The translations under genes and the position numbers were made by a program. This document shows, piece by piece, positions 26,523 through 34,296 of a stretch of 64,000 bases of DNA; positions within the stretch are counted from its first letter, which is position 1; every line of letters begins with the position of its first letter. The notes beneath the pieces were generated by a model. It was not told where the DNA came from. It did not search any database and saw nothing but the letters and a program-made list of their open reading frames with translations. The stretch comes from Butyrivibrio sp. MC2013 (lineage in GTDB: Bacteria; Bacillota; Clostridia; Lachnospirales; Lachnospiraceae): assembly GCF_000424585.1 (NCBI RefSeq), contig NZ_AUKE01000018.1:1-64000 (forward strand), read 5' to 3'.

Positions 26523-26849
26523 ATGGCACTTGCACCGATCAGCTCAGTAGGCAGCTATAATAAAGTTCAGCCCCTTAATTACAGGCTCAGCAATGAGTCT
26601 GTGGTTTCTGCTGCTTATATGGAAGCTGTAAAGAGATCGGGGGGCGCCGGGGACAAAGTTCTGCCCGTAGATCCCGTTGCCTATCCCGATTCCAAAAAAG
26701 TGCCCCTTAAGTCTTCCGATAAGCTTAGGACTGATGCCATGTTCAATGCAGTCGCAGGAACTTTTGACGGCGAAGTGACAGGCTATGAGAGAAACGGTTC
26801 TTCAAGCAGCTATTCAACTGCAGGCGCGCATATTGACTATTTGGTCTAA
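26523..26849 (+). CDS. Conserved-looking hypothetical protein, 108 residues
   Basis: Not recognised. It is hydrophilic, Ser-rich, with no membrane segment or signal peptide, and starts MALAPISSVGSYNKVQPL. It begins 3 bp after the LRR protein and ends before a terminator, so the two are probably co-transcribed. AAGGA precedes the ATG by about 9 bp. Codon use resembles its neighbours, which supports real coding. Confidence 0.65.
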   Translation: MALAPISSVGSYNKVQPLNYRLSNESVVSAAYMEAVKRSGGAGDKVLPVDPVAYPDSKKVPLKSSDKLRTDAMFNAVAGTFDGEVTGYERNGSSSSYSTAGAHIDYLV

Positions 26850-26897
26850 GCTCCGGCATATTGATTTTCGACACCTACCTCATTAATATTGATCAAT

Positions 26898-26921
26898 GAG
26901 CACCTTTAAAGTGCTCTTTTT
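26898..26921 (+). terminator. Rho-independent terminator
   Basis: Stem gagcac / gtgctc extended by ctttaaa pairing, followed by TTTTT. It ends the transcript of the two preceding genes. Confidence 0.82.
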
Positions 26922-26972
26922 CTATGCTAATATAGTGAGTTGATAAATTGTAATGAATCGGAGGAATCAGAA

Positions 26973-27599
26973 GTGAACTCACCTTATATTGTAGGTATTG
27001 CAGGCGGAACAGGATCAGGTAAATCTACTTTTACCAACAGACTTAAGAAGATCTTTGGAGATCAGGTCACTGTGCTCTATTATGATAATTATTACAAGGC
27101 GCATGATGATCTGCCCTTTGAAGAACGCAAGAAGATCAACTATGACCATCCCGATGCTTTTGAGACAAGTCTCCTTTTGGAGCATCTTAAAAAGCTCAAG
27201 GCCGGAGAATCTATCCAGTGCCCTGTATATGACTACACCCGTCACAACAGATCAGGAGAGTTTGTTACAGTTAATCCCAGCAAGATCATCCTCCTGGAAG
27301 GTATCCTGGTTCTGTCAGATAAGCGCCTTCGCAACATGATGGATATCAAGATATTTGTAGAAGCTGATGCTGATGAGAGGATCCTGAGAAGAGTGCTCAG
27401 AGATGTTAAAGAGCGCGGAAGGGATATTGAGAATATAGCGGATCAGTATCTTACGACAGTTAAACCCATGCATTATCTCTATGTTGAGCCTACAAAGGGA
27501 TATGCAGATATAGTTATCAACTCCGGAATGAACGATGTTGCTCTTGATGTGATGCAGACCAAGATAAGGAGCCTGCTCGAAAGCTGGGATAATGGATGA
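26973..27599 (+). CDS. udk: Uridine kinase
   Basis: A 208-residue P-loop kinase of pyrimidine salvage (uridine/cytidine to UMP/CMP). Walker A is IAGGTGSGKSTF at the N-terminus; the substrate region reads YYDNYYKAH, INYDHPDAFE and PVYDYTRHNR; the lid reads RRVLRDVKERGRD. The GTG at 26973 is chosen because GGAGG stands 8 bp ahead and the protein then has the family length. An upstream in-frame codon at 26940 has no site. Confidence 0.94.
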   Translation: MNSPYIVGIAGGTGSGKSTFTNRLKKIFGDQVTVLYYDNYYKAHDDLPFEERKKINYDHPDAFETSLLLEHLKKLKAGESIQCPVYDYTRHNRSGEFVTVNPSKIILLEGILVLSDKRLRNMMDIKIFVEADADERILRRVLRDVKERGRDIENIADQYLTTVKPMHYLYVEPTKGYADIVINSGMNDVALDVMQTKIRSLLESWDNG

Positions 27600-27610
27600 A
27601 TTGTTATCAC

Positions 27611-27639
27611 TTCTGAATGCACCAATAATATGATAAAAT
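27611..27639 (+). promoter_or_regulatory. Probable promoter of the rubredoxin gene
   Basis: TTCTGA (27611-27616), 17-bp spacer and an extended -10, TGATAAAAT (27631-27639). The rubredoxin start is 38 bp downstream. Confidence 0.45.
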
Positions 27640-27677
27640 AGTTTATGTATTATAAATCTTATTTCAGGAGGTCAAAA

Positions 27678-27839
27678 ATGCAGAAATACAAATGTGAATT
27701 GTGTGGCTATGTTTATGATCCCGAAGTGGGCGATCCTGATAACGGAATCGCTGCAGGTACTGCTTTTGAAGATCTGCCGGCAGATTGGGTATGTCCCCTT
27801 TGCTCAGCAGATAAGGAGAACTTCTCTCCTGAAGATTAA
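27678..27839 (+). CDS. Rubredoxin
   Basis: A 53-residue electron carrier with one iron held by four cysteines in CELCGY and CPLCSA. The family core [20 protein letters not shown] and [11 protein letters not shown] is intact. AGGAGG precedes the ATG at 27678. In anaerobes rubredoxin delivers electrons to oxygen- or peroxide-reducing enzymes such as rubrerythrin or flavodiiron proteins; none is adjacent here. Confidence 0.97.
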   Translation: MQKYKCELCGYVYDPEVGDPDNGIAAGTAFEDLPADWVCPLCSADKENFSPED

Positions 27840-27852
27840 GAAGACTATTAAC

Positions 27853-27882
27853 GGGGCCGGCCTCCTGAAGGGGCCGGCTCTT
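27853..27882 (+). terminator. Likely terminator after rubredoxin
   Basis: A GC-only stem (gccggcc / ggccggc) with a 9-base loop lies 16 bp after the stop. The T-tract is weak (tctt), so termination may be partial. Confidence 0.5.
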
Positions 27883-27910
27883 ATGATGTATATAAAAGAG
27901 AGATTAACAG

Positions 27911-28732
27911 ATGAATATAACAAGGATAACTGATCTGGACAGTCCGGAGCTGCAGATATATACCAATAGAAAAGAAAATCAGCTCTATAGGATAAATGAA
28001 CCGGAGCCCGGTATCTTTATAGCGGAGAGCCCAAATGTGATCATGAGAGCTCTGGCAGCAGCTTATGAGCCCATATCCTTCCTACTGCAGGAGGGAGAGG
28101 AGCTTAGAGAGGTCAACTCATTTATTCATGACTATCCGGACGCACCTGTATATGTGGGAGCAAAGGCCCTACTGGAGAAGATAACGGGAATGGCTCTTAC
28201 AAGGGGAGTGCTCTGTGCTATGAAGAGAAGGCTCCTGCCGGATGTGGAAGATGTGATAAGGGATGCCAGTCGTATAGCGGTACTGGAGAACGTGGTCAAT
28301 CCTACTAATCTGGGAGCTATATTCAGATCTGCTGCAGCTCTTGGCATAGACGCCGTCATCTTGACACCGGGCTGTACCGACCCTCTTTACAGGAGAGCAG
28401 CCAGAGTCAGCATGGGGACAGTGTTTCAGCTGCCCTGGACCTATTTGCCAAAGGGTGAGAGCAGTTGGCCGGCAGATGGCATGAAGCTCCTAAAGGACAG
28501 GGGCTTTGCTACAGCAGCAATGGCGCTTAAGGAAGATACAGTCAGCATAGATGACGAGAGTCTGATGAGCGAAAAGAAAAAGGCCATCATCCTCGGTACA
28601 GAGGGTGATGGCCTGATGGACGATACTATTGCCATGGCGGATTATACTGTGATGATACCCATGGCACATGGCGTGGATTCACTTAATGTGGCTGCTGCAT
28701 CTGCAGTTGCCTTCTGGCAGATCAGAGCCTAA
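27911..28732 (+). CDS. TrmH/SpoU-family RNA 2'-O-methyltransferase
   Basis: A 273-residue SPOUT methyltransferase. After an N-terminal substrate-binding domain come the three SpoU motifs: VNPTNLGAIFRSAAALG, LGTEGDGL and VMIPMAHGVDSLNVAAASA. The catalytic Asn and the trefoil-knot residues are present. The family contains rRNA and tRNA 2'-O-methyltransferases, and the exact RNA target cannot be told from sequence alone. It converges on the HerA-like ATPase gene with only 26 bp between the stops and no obvious terminator. Confidence 0.9.
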   Translation: MNITRITDLDSPELQIYTNRKENQLYRINEPEPGIFIAESPNVIMRALAAAYEPISFLLQEGEELREVNSFIHDYPDAPVYVGAKALLEKITGMALTRGVLCAMKRRLLPDVEDVIRDASRIAVLENVVNPTNLGAIFRSAAALGIDAVILTPGCTDPLYRRAARVSMGTVFQLPWTYLPKGESSWPADGMKLLKDRGFATAAMALKEDTVSIDDESLMSEKKKAIILGTEGDGLMDDTIAMADYTVMIPMAHGVDSLNVAAASAVAFWQIRA

Positions 28733-28758
28733 ATAGGATAGAAGAGAGCTTTGCCTGA

Positions 28759-30324
28759 TCAGAGCTTGAAGAGAGTACCAAATAGTCCTCTTCCAAGGCT
28801 GGCTCCTACATTTCCGCCCAGGGTCTTGCCAAACTTACCAAAGCTGGAACCTACGGTCTTGCCCACTTCTCTTCCTACAGTTCCTGCAACAGAGTTGCCA
28901 ACGGCCTTGGCAGCTCTTTTTTTGCGGGCTTCTTCAGCTTTTTTTGCTTTCTCTTTTTCTTTTTCAGCTTCTTTTTCAGCCTTTTCTTTTTCCTTTGCCT
29001 TTTCAGCTTCTTCCTTGGCCTTAAGAGCTGCAGCCTCAGCTTCCATTCCTCTTCTGGTCAGAAATTCATATGCGGAAAAATCATCTACCATATCCTTGTA
29101 GTTCTTGTAGAGAGATAATCCTGTATATACTGACTCACGTGTGCGCTCATCTACGCTGCCCAGCATACTCTGGGGCGGCAGTACCATGCACTTGTGGGCA
29201 ATGGTAGGCACGCCTTCATCGTCCAGAAGAGAGATAACTGCTTCGCCTGTGCCCAGGCTCTGTATGGCCTCGAAGGTATCAAAGGCAGGATTGGCGCGGA
29301 AGGAATCTGCAGCAGCCCTTACAGCCTTTTGATCTGAAGGAGTGTACGCATGCAGAGCGTGCTCGATCTTGTTTCCCAGCTGAGCCAGGACTCCATCGGG
29401 GATATCTCTGGGATTCTGTGTGATAAAGAAGATCCCTATACCCTTGGAACGGATCAGCTTGACTACCTGTTCGATCTTGTCCAGAAGAGCCTTGGGCGTA
29501 TCTTTAAAGAGCAGGTGGGCTTCGTCAAAGAAGAAGACCATCTTGGGCTTTTCGGGATCACCCACTTCAGGCATATTCTCAAAGAGCTCTGAGAGCATCC
29601 AGAGGAGGAACATGGAGTAGAGGGTTCCGTTTTGTATGAGACTTGAGGAATCCAGGATGTTGATATAGCCCTTGCCGTCCTTGGTACGGAGAAAATCACT
29701 GATATCCAGTGCAGGCTCTGCAAAGAAGGTCTCGCCCCCGTCCATCTCCATAGCTACTACGCTCCTGAGTATGGCTGAGATGGATACAGGGCTCATCTTG
29801 CCATATTCCTGGGCAAAGTCCTTGTTGTTCTCTGATATATAATTGAGAAGGGCCTTGAGATCCTTGGTATCTGTGAGTACCAGACCCTCGTCATCAGCTA
29901 TCTTGAAAGCGATTGACAGTATGTCTGACTGCAGCTCATTGAGGTCCAGTATCCTGGACAGGAGAAGAGGCCCCATCTCTGTGATGGTGGTACGAAGAGG
30001 GATACCTGTCTTGCCGTATATATCCCAGTAAGCCGTAGGATAGGATGTGTATTCAAAGTCCGCAGGAGCTATTCCCAGCTTGTCCAGCCTTGATTCCATG
30101 CCGCTTCCTTTGCTGCACATACCTGCAAGATCGCCTTTGACATCAGCCAGAAATACAGGCACACCCATTTCAGAAAAGCCCTCTGCCAGGACCTTGAGAG
30201 TGACAGTCTTACCTGTTCCTGTGGCACCTGCTATCAGGCCGTGCCTGTTAGATCTGCCGGGAAGCAGACATATGTCCTCACCATTTTCGTCTTTTGCAAT
30301 AAGAATTTTACCGTCTTTTAGCAT
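28759..30324 (-). CDS. HerA-like ATPase, DUF853 (YjgR) family
   Basis: A 521-residue P-loop ATPase. The N-terminal RecA-like domain has GLIAGATGTGKTVTLK (about residue 30) and Walker B MVFFFDEAHLLF. FFITQNPRDIPDGVLAQLGN is characteristic of the YjgR family. Residues about 430-475 are a long Glu/Lys/Ala coiled coil and the last 45 residues are Gly-rich. The family is widespread but functionally uncharacterised; a HerA-type hexameric translocase is inferred. It is transcribed alone. Confidence 0.88.
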   Translation of the reverse strand: MLKDGKILIAKDENGEDICLLPGRSNRHGLIAGATGTGKTVTLKVLAEGFSEMGVPVFLADVKGDLAGMCSKGSGMESRLDKLGIAPADFEYTSYPTAYWDIYGKTGIPLRTTITEMGPLLLSRILDLNELQSDILSIAFKIADDEGLVLTDTKDLKALLNYISENNKDFAQEYGKMSPVSISAILRSVVAMEMDGGETFFAEPALDISDFLRTKDGKGYINILDSSSLIQNGTLYSMFLLWMLSELFENMPEVGDPEKPKMVFFFDEAHLLFKDTPKALLDKIEQVVKLIRSKGIGIFFITQNPRDIPDGVLAQLGNKIEHALHAYTPSDQKAVRAAADSFRANPAFDTFEAIQSLGTGEAVISLLDDEGVPTIAHKCMVLPPQSMLGSVDERTRESVYTGLSLYKNYKDMVDDFSAYEFLTRRGMEAEAAALKAKEEAEKAKEKEKAEKEAEKEKEKAKKAEEARKKRAAKAVGNSVAGTVGREVGKTVGSSFGKFGKTLGGNVGASLGRGLFGTLFKL

Positions 30325-30366
30325 TTTTTCCTCCCGCTTAAGCTTATGCTGTAACCCTTGAAATCA

Positions 30367-30562
30367 ATATTATGGCTGTTGCCACATTTATACGTGGCAA
30401 CAGCTATATTATGAGGTACTAACGGATTGTTCCGTTTCTTCGAAACTCTCACAATCCTAAAACATTCGCAAATCCGCACTACGTGCTACTTTGCTCATGT
30501 TTTGTGGGTCATAAATTCATATTCGATTTCGAGCAAGCTCGAATCGAAATGACTTTTGACCC
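30367..30562. repeat. Cluster of four hairpins in the gap upstream of the HerA-like gene
   Basis: The 377-bp gap contains, in series: tggctgttgccac / gtggcaacagcta (30371-30403); ggattgt..gtttc / gaaac..acaatcc (about 30424-30457); aaaacat..gcaaa..gcac / gtgc..tttgc..atgtttt (about 30459-30503); and gggtca..cgatttcgagc / gctcgaatcg..gaccc (about 30506-30562). The nested arms with unpaired bulges look like an evolved folded element rather than one terminator. No other copy was seen in the window. No protein is encoded there. Confidence 0.7.
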
Positions 30563-30645
30563 TTACGTCATATTATAGCATATAACAGGTGCGATAAATG
30601 ATTGACTGTTATATCGGATAAATATAGATATCATTAATTACTCTT

Positions 30646-30654
30646 TGCTATAAT
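30646..30654 (+). promoter_or_regulatory. Extended -10 promoter of the 82-residue protein gene
   Basis: TGCTATAAT: a perfect -10 hexamer (30649-30654) with the extended TG motif. The -35 position has no clear match. The gene start is 48 bp downstream. Confidence 0.45.
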
Positions 30655-30701
30655 CATGTTAAGTGTGGTTGCATGGGTTTATTTACAAAGAGGGTGATGC
30701 C

Positions 30702-30950
30702 ATGTCAGAAGAGATGAGGATGACAGTATCAGGTAAGGTTAAAGACAAAAACGGCAAGCCGGCTATTTATGTGACTTTTGAAGATGAAGGTCGCTTTGCT
30801 GAAGGCGAAGCTTATTCCGGGGAGATCAGGACTTCTAAGGGCTTTAGTGATAAGGAATTAGAAGGACTGAGATTTTATCTCCTTAACAATACCTTAGCGA
30901 TCGAGAAGATGGCTCTTGAAGTCAATCCTATGAAGGCATTCCTTAAATAA
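30702..30950 (+). CDS. Hypothetical protein, 82 residues
   Basis: Not recognised. A soluble, charged protein beginning MSEEMRMTVSGKVKDKNGK and ending NPMKAFLK; the pattern of alternating hydrophobic residues suggests a small beta-rich fold (ISVTFEDEGRFAEGEAYSG region). The ATG at 30702 follows GAGGGTGAT; an upstream in-frame codon at 30663 lies right against the promoter. It stands alone between the hairpin cluster and the flagellar hook-type gene. Confidence 0.7.
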   Translation: MSEEMRMTVSGKVKDKNGKPAIYVTFEDEGRFAEGEAYSGEIRTSKGFSDKELEGLRFYLLNNTLAIEKMALEVNPMKAFLK

Positions 30951-30998
30951 TAAGTTCTGCAGATGCGCTCATTAAGCATAGACAGTGAATTATATAAT

Positions 30999-31024
30999 TA
31001 AAGAACGTTCTTTTTCCGATATAA
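30999..31024 (+). promoter_or_regulatory. Perfect palindrome and possible sigma-D (sigma-28)-type promoter
   Basis: TAAA (30999-31002) and CCGATATAA (31016-31024) resemble the flagellar sigma-28 elements (TAAA and GCCGATA), but the 13-bp gap is a little shorter than usual. The 14-bp palindrome aaagaacgttcttt (31000-31013) lies between the two boxes. The context, upstream of a flagellar hook-type gene, is what makes it worth noting; the gene start is 230 bp away. Confidence 0.3.
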
Positions 31025-31096
31025 GTTATGGATAGATTTATGCTGCGCCATGAGAGGGATGATTCCCTGTGGGGCAGAGCAGTTTTCAAGGCAAAA

Positions 31097-31153
31097 AATA
31101 CAAGGATGTATTTCGACATGCTCAGAAGTGCAGGTATGCACTTCTATGTCGTG
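31097..31153 (+). repeat. Single copy of the 55-57-bp double-hairpin element
   Basis: A short hairpin (aatacaaggatgtatt) is followed by a long one with arms cgacatg..cagaagtgca and tgcacttctatgtcg. It aligns base for base with the unit inside recJ, and with the reverse complement of the array at 24856-24994. It lies 100 bp before the hook-type gene, in its probable leader. Confidence 0.85.
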
Positions 31154-31253
31154 AGCTGCAGTTAGTATCAGGTATATATCATGAGGCGCTAGTATTATAC
31201 GCCCGTCGTTGCTCCATGGAAGGGGGATAATATATACCGGAAAAAGAGGTTTT

Positions 31254-32546
31254 ATGCTTAAGTCTTTGTATTCAGCGGTTTCCGGCCTGAATATCCATCA
31301 GACAGAAATGGATGTCATAGGAAACAACATTGCCAATGTCAATACCAATGGTTATAAGAATTCCAGTGTGAATTTTTCTGATGTTCTATATCAGACCACT
31401 TCCGGCGGTACAGGCCCTAGTGAAAACAGGGGTGCGGTATCTCCAAAACAGGTGGGTCTGGGCGGTATGGTCGCCTCTATTGATGTGCATCTGAACGTGC
31501 AGGGCCCGGCTATGATAGACGGCGGTCAGTTCAGTATGATGATCAACGGCTATAATTTCTTTGTGGTAAACGGAGATGATAATACCTACTACACCAGGGA
31601 CGGCTCTTTTAAGCTGGATGTAGAGGGCAATCTTGTAAATAATCAGGGCTATTACGTAATGGGATGGCTAAGTAATAACGGCGCGCCCATTAATACTGAA
31701 AATGAGCTTAGTCCCATTGACCTTGCCACTCCGCAGCTTGAGACTTCTCCCGGCGTGGCTACCACCAGGCTCCATGCTACGGGCAATATCGACCAGACTG
31801 ATCCACAGCTGGAAAAGGGCAGAGGTATGCTGGCGTCTGTCTATAATGCTGCGGGAGAGCAGTTTAATCTCAGATTCACACTGACTGATGCTGCAGATGA
31901 GGATGCAGGTACCTATGACCTGGTGCTAAACGGTATGAGTACATCGGATGGTGAGAAAATTGACATGGCAGAAACTACCTACAGGATGGTATTTGACAAG
32001 GGAAACGGCAATCTGATATCTGCAGGCGGCAATGCAAACGGCCAGGTCAATATCACTATACCCGGGGCAGCAGGTGGCGGAACGGTGACTCTTGATCTGT
32101 CCGCTATGAAAAATTATAATCACGGCGGCATGACCAATATGAATATCGCAAGAGGCGATGAAGAGGGCCAGGGAGCCGGAAGGCTCACAGGTAACCTCAA
32201 AGGTTATTCCGTATCCAAGGGCGGTATCATAACTGCTGAGTATACCAATGGTGAGAACAGGATAGTGGCTCAGATTGCCACAGCCCGCTTTACCAATATG
32301 TCGGGACTTCTCAGTGAGGGAGATAATCTCTATTCAGCTACCAGAGCTTCGGGCGAAGCTCAGCTTATGGCAGTGGATGAGGATGGAGGCTCCATCTCCC
32401 AGGGCGTTTTGGAAGGCTCTAATGTGGATCTGTCCGATGAATTTACCAGGATGATCACCGCTCAGCGTGCATTCCAGGCCAACAGCAGAGTGATCACCAC
32501 TTCCGATCAGATGCTGCAGGAACTTAAGACCTTAAAGTCATCCTAA
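31254..32546 (+). CDS. flgE: Flagellar hook-type protein (FlgE/FlgF/FlgG family)
   Basis: A 430-residue rod/hook protein. The N-terminus, MLKSLYSAVSGLNIHQTEMD followed by IGNNIANVNTNGYKNS, is the family's polymerisation signature. YFFVVNGDDNTYYTRDGSF-type residues mark the central domain (FVVNGDDNTYYTRDGSF), and the C-terminus LSDEFTRMITAQRAFQANSR is the matching coiled-coil end. By length it fits the hook protein FlgE better than FlgF or FlgG, so the symbol is tentative. AAGAGG precedes the ATG. No other flagellar gene is in the window, so it is detached from the main flagellar operons. Confidence 0.86.
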   Translation: MLKSLYSAVSGLNIHQTEMDVIGNNIANVNTNGYKNSSVNFSDVLYQTTSGGTGPSENRGAVSPKQVGLGGMVASIDVHLNVQGPAMIDGGQFSMMINGYNFFVVNGDDNTYYTRDGSFKLDVEGNLVNNQGYYVMGWLSNNGAPINTENELSPIDLATPQLETSPGVATTRLHATGNIDQTDPQLEKGRGMLASVYNAAGEQFNLRFTLTDAADEDAGTYDLVLNGMSTSDGEKIDMAETTYRMVFDKGNGNLISAGGNANGQVNITIPGAAGGGTVTLDLSAMKNYNHGGMTNMNIARGDEEGQGAGRLTGNLKGYSVSKGGIITAEYTNGENRIVAQIATARFTNMSGLLSEGDNLYSATRASGEAQLMAVDEDGGSISQGVLEGSNVDLSDEFTRMITAQRAFQANSRVITTSDQMLQELKTLKSS

Positions 32547-32639
32547 ATCTTGCAATGGCCACCGGTCTTGGCGTATAATCGTTAGTTATTGAGGCGATAA
32601 TGATGCCAAAGATAGAATAATATAAGGTGGTCCGGGGAT

Positions 32640-33443
32640 ATGGAGTTATCTAAGAAGAGAATAGTAGTAAAGGTGGGCACTTCCACCCTTACCAATGAGG
32701 AAGGCTTTATCAATATCAGGCAGATGGACAGGCTCTGCAGAGTGCTGGCAGGCGTGGAGAATATGGGCTATGATCTGGTCCTGGTATCATCAGGAGCCAT
32801 AGCTGTGGGAGCAGGCAAGATGAGACTGTCCCAAAAGCCCAAGGAACTGCGTATGAAGCAGGCTGCAGCTGCAGTGGGTCAGCTGGAACTGATGCATATA
32901 TATGATAAATTCTTTGGAGAATATAACAGACTGGTAGCCCAGATCCTGCTCAGCAATGATGATGTGCAGGATCCCGAGAGAAGAGAGAATCTCTCCGGTA
33001 CTCTTAATGCACTTCTTGAGAACCATATCATACCTATCATCAATGAGAATGACTCTATCAGCCATACCGAGATCGAGTCTGATAAGAAGCTCTTTTCCGA
33101 TAATGACATGCTCTCTGCTGTAGTATCCGTATTCTGCGGCGCGTGCAAGCTCATCATCTTATCTGATATAGACGGAGTATATGATTCCAATCCCCGCACG
33201 GATCCGGGTGCCAATCTGATCTGCAGGGTGGAAAACATTGATGAAGAGCTTAGGAGCGTAGCCGGAGATTCAGGCAGCAACAGGGGTACCGGCGGCATGA
33301 TGACCAAGCTTGATGCCGCAGAGCTGGCTACAAAACATGGCATAGATGTACTGGTTATCAATGGCAATGATCCGGACAAGATCTATGACATATTGGATAA
33401 GAAGATAGTGGGAACTCTCTTTGTTGGCAAGAAGCTCCACTGA
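32640..33443 (+). CDS. proB: Glutamate 5-kinase (without PUA domain)
   Basis: A 267-residue amino-acid kinase that phosphorylates glutamate in the first step of proline synthesis. Motifs: VVKVGTSTLTNE, LVSSGAIAVGAGKM, KQAAAAVGQLELM, INENDSISHTEIE, FSDNDMLSAVV, LILSDIDGVYDSNPR and GTGGMMTKLDAAELA. It ends after the kinase domain, lacking the C-terminal PUA domain of the about 367-residue E. coli enzyme; PUA-less forms are known in Firmicutes. The usual partner proA is not adjacent, and a terminator follows directly. AAGGTGG precedes the start by about 9 bp. Confidence 0.93.
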   Translation: MELSKKRIVVKVGTSTLTNEEGFINIRQMDRLCRVLAGVENMGYDLVLVSSGAIAVGAGKMRLSQKPKELRMKQAAAAVGQLELMHIYDKFFGEYNRLVAQILLSNDDVQDPERRENLSGTLNALLENHIIPIINENDSISHTEIESDKKLFSDNDMLSAVVSVFCGACKLIILSDIDGVYDSNPRTDPGANLICRVENIDEELRSVAGDSGSNRGTGGMMTKLDAAELATKHGIDVLVINGNDPDKIYDILDKKIVGTLFVGKKLH

Positions 33444-33507
33444 TTGAACTGATATGTGATAGGCCATATTTTCTTACATATCTTATTACTGACATATCAA
33501 AACAAAT

Positions 33508-33550
33508 AAGGTGATCGCTTCAAACTATGATTGAGGCGATCACCTTTTCT
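33508..33550. terminator. Bidirectional terminator between proB and the leftward gene
   Basis: A 16-bp stem (aaggtgatcgcttcaa / ttgaggcgatcacctt, one G-T pair) with a 7-base loop, with A-rich and T-rich flanks. It serves two convergent genes. Confidence 0.93.
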
Positions 33551-33561
33551 TATAGACAATA

Positions 33562-34137
33562 TCAATATTCAACTTTACTGGTGTACTTGTCGTAGATCTC
33601 GCGAAGGTAGGTCTTGACCATCTCAATATTGGCCATCTTGTGAAGATTATCATTGCCCATGCTCAGCGCGATCTCGTCTGCCAGAAGGAGCATGTCATAA
33701 ATCTTGAGCTTGAAGGCATTTCTGTCCAGCTCGGTGATGTTCACACTTACAAGAGGAGCACCCAGCTTCATGGTGATATTCTCATCAGAGATGCCTGCCT
33801 CCATTAGCTTGCTGACGGGATCGAAATTGATGTAGATGATCAGAGTCTCTTTCTCGTGTCTCTTGAGAGTAATGGGAGTCTGATGACTTACCTCCATCCA
33901 CTCATAGAAATCTGCTACATCGGGATTCATAAGGTACTCGGTAAGCTCCTCGGTGTGCTTGTCCACATACTGGAGATATGCACTGGCATTGGGGCCTGTG
34001 TAATTGAGCTCGACCTTGAGTCCGTTATCTGTCTGATTGAGTCTGCATTTGTCGGCTACGTCTCTGATCTTAAAGGCAGAGCTGTCATTGCCGATCATCT
34101 TAAGGGTTCCTGTTTCAAGTTCCTGCTTAAATTCCAT
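33562..34137 (-). CDS. Hypothetical protein, 191 residues
   Basis: Not recognised. It is soluble, acidic, and has no signal peptide or membrane helix; it starts MEFKQELETGTLKMIGND. A mixed alpha/beta pattern with a Lys/Asp-rich C-terminal helix region (MVKTYLREIYDKYTSK) is all that can be said. GGAGT precedes the ATG. Codon use matches its neighbours and it has its own terminator, so it is very likely a real gene. It is transcribed alone, divergent from ftsK. Confidence 0.8.
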   Translation of the reverse strand: MEFKQELETGTLKMIGNDSSAFKIRDVADKCRLNQTDNGLKVELNYTGPNASAYLQYVDKHTEELTEYLMNPDVADFYEWMEVSHQTPITLKRHEKETLIIYINFDPVSKLMEAGISDENITMKLGAPLVSVNITELDRNAFKLKIYDMLLLADEIALSMGNDNLHKMANIEMVKTYLREIYDKYTSKVEY

Positions 34138-34237
34138 CTTAAATCACTCCTGATATATCCTCGTAATAGTTATACAATCATGCCCATATGCAGGGCTGGT
34201 CTGCAACGCATAAAGTATAGCATAACGACGCTTAAAA

Positions 34238-34246
34238 TGATATACT
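34238..34246 (+). promoter_or_regulatory. Extended -10 promoter of ftsK
   Basis: TGATATACT (extended TG plus TATACT), 50 bp before the ftsK start. No good -35 box is seen, which is normal for extended -10 promoters. Confidence 0.45.
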
Positions 34247-34296
34247 TAGTAGGCAAAAATGGGTTATAAAATTACAGATATATGAGGTGGGGGAGA

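Noticed and set aside
31000-31013. LexA (SOS) operator
   Set aside because: The palindrome has GAAC directly joined to GTTC; Firmicute SOS boxes need four bases between the half-sites.
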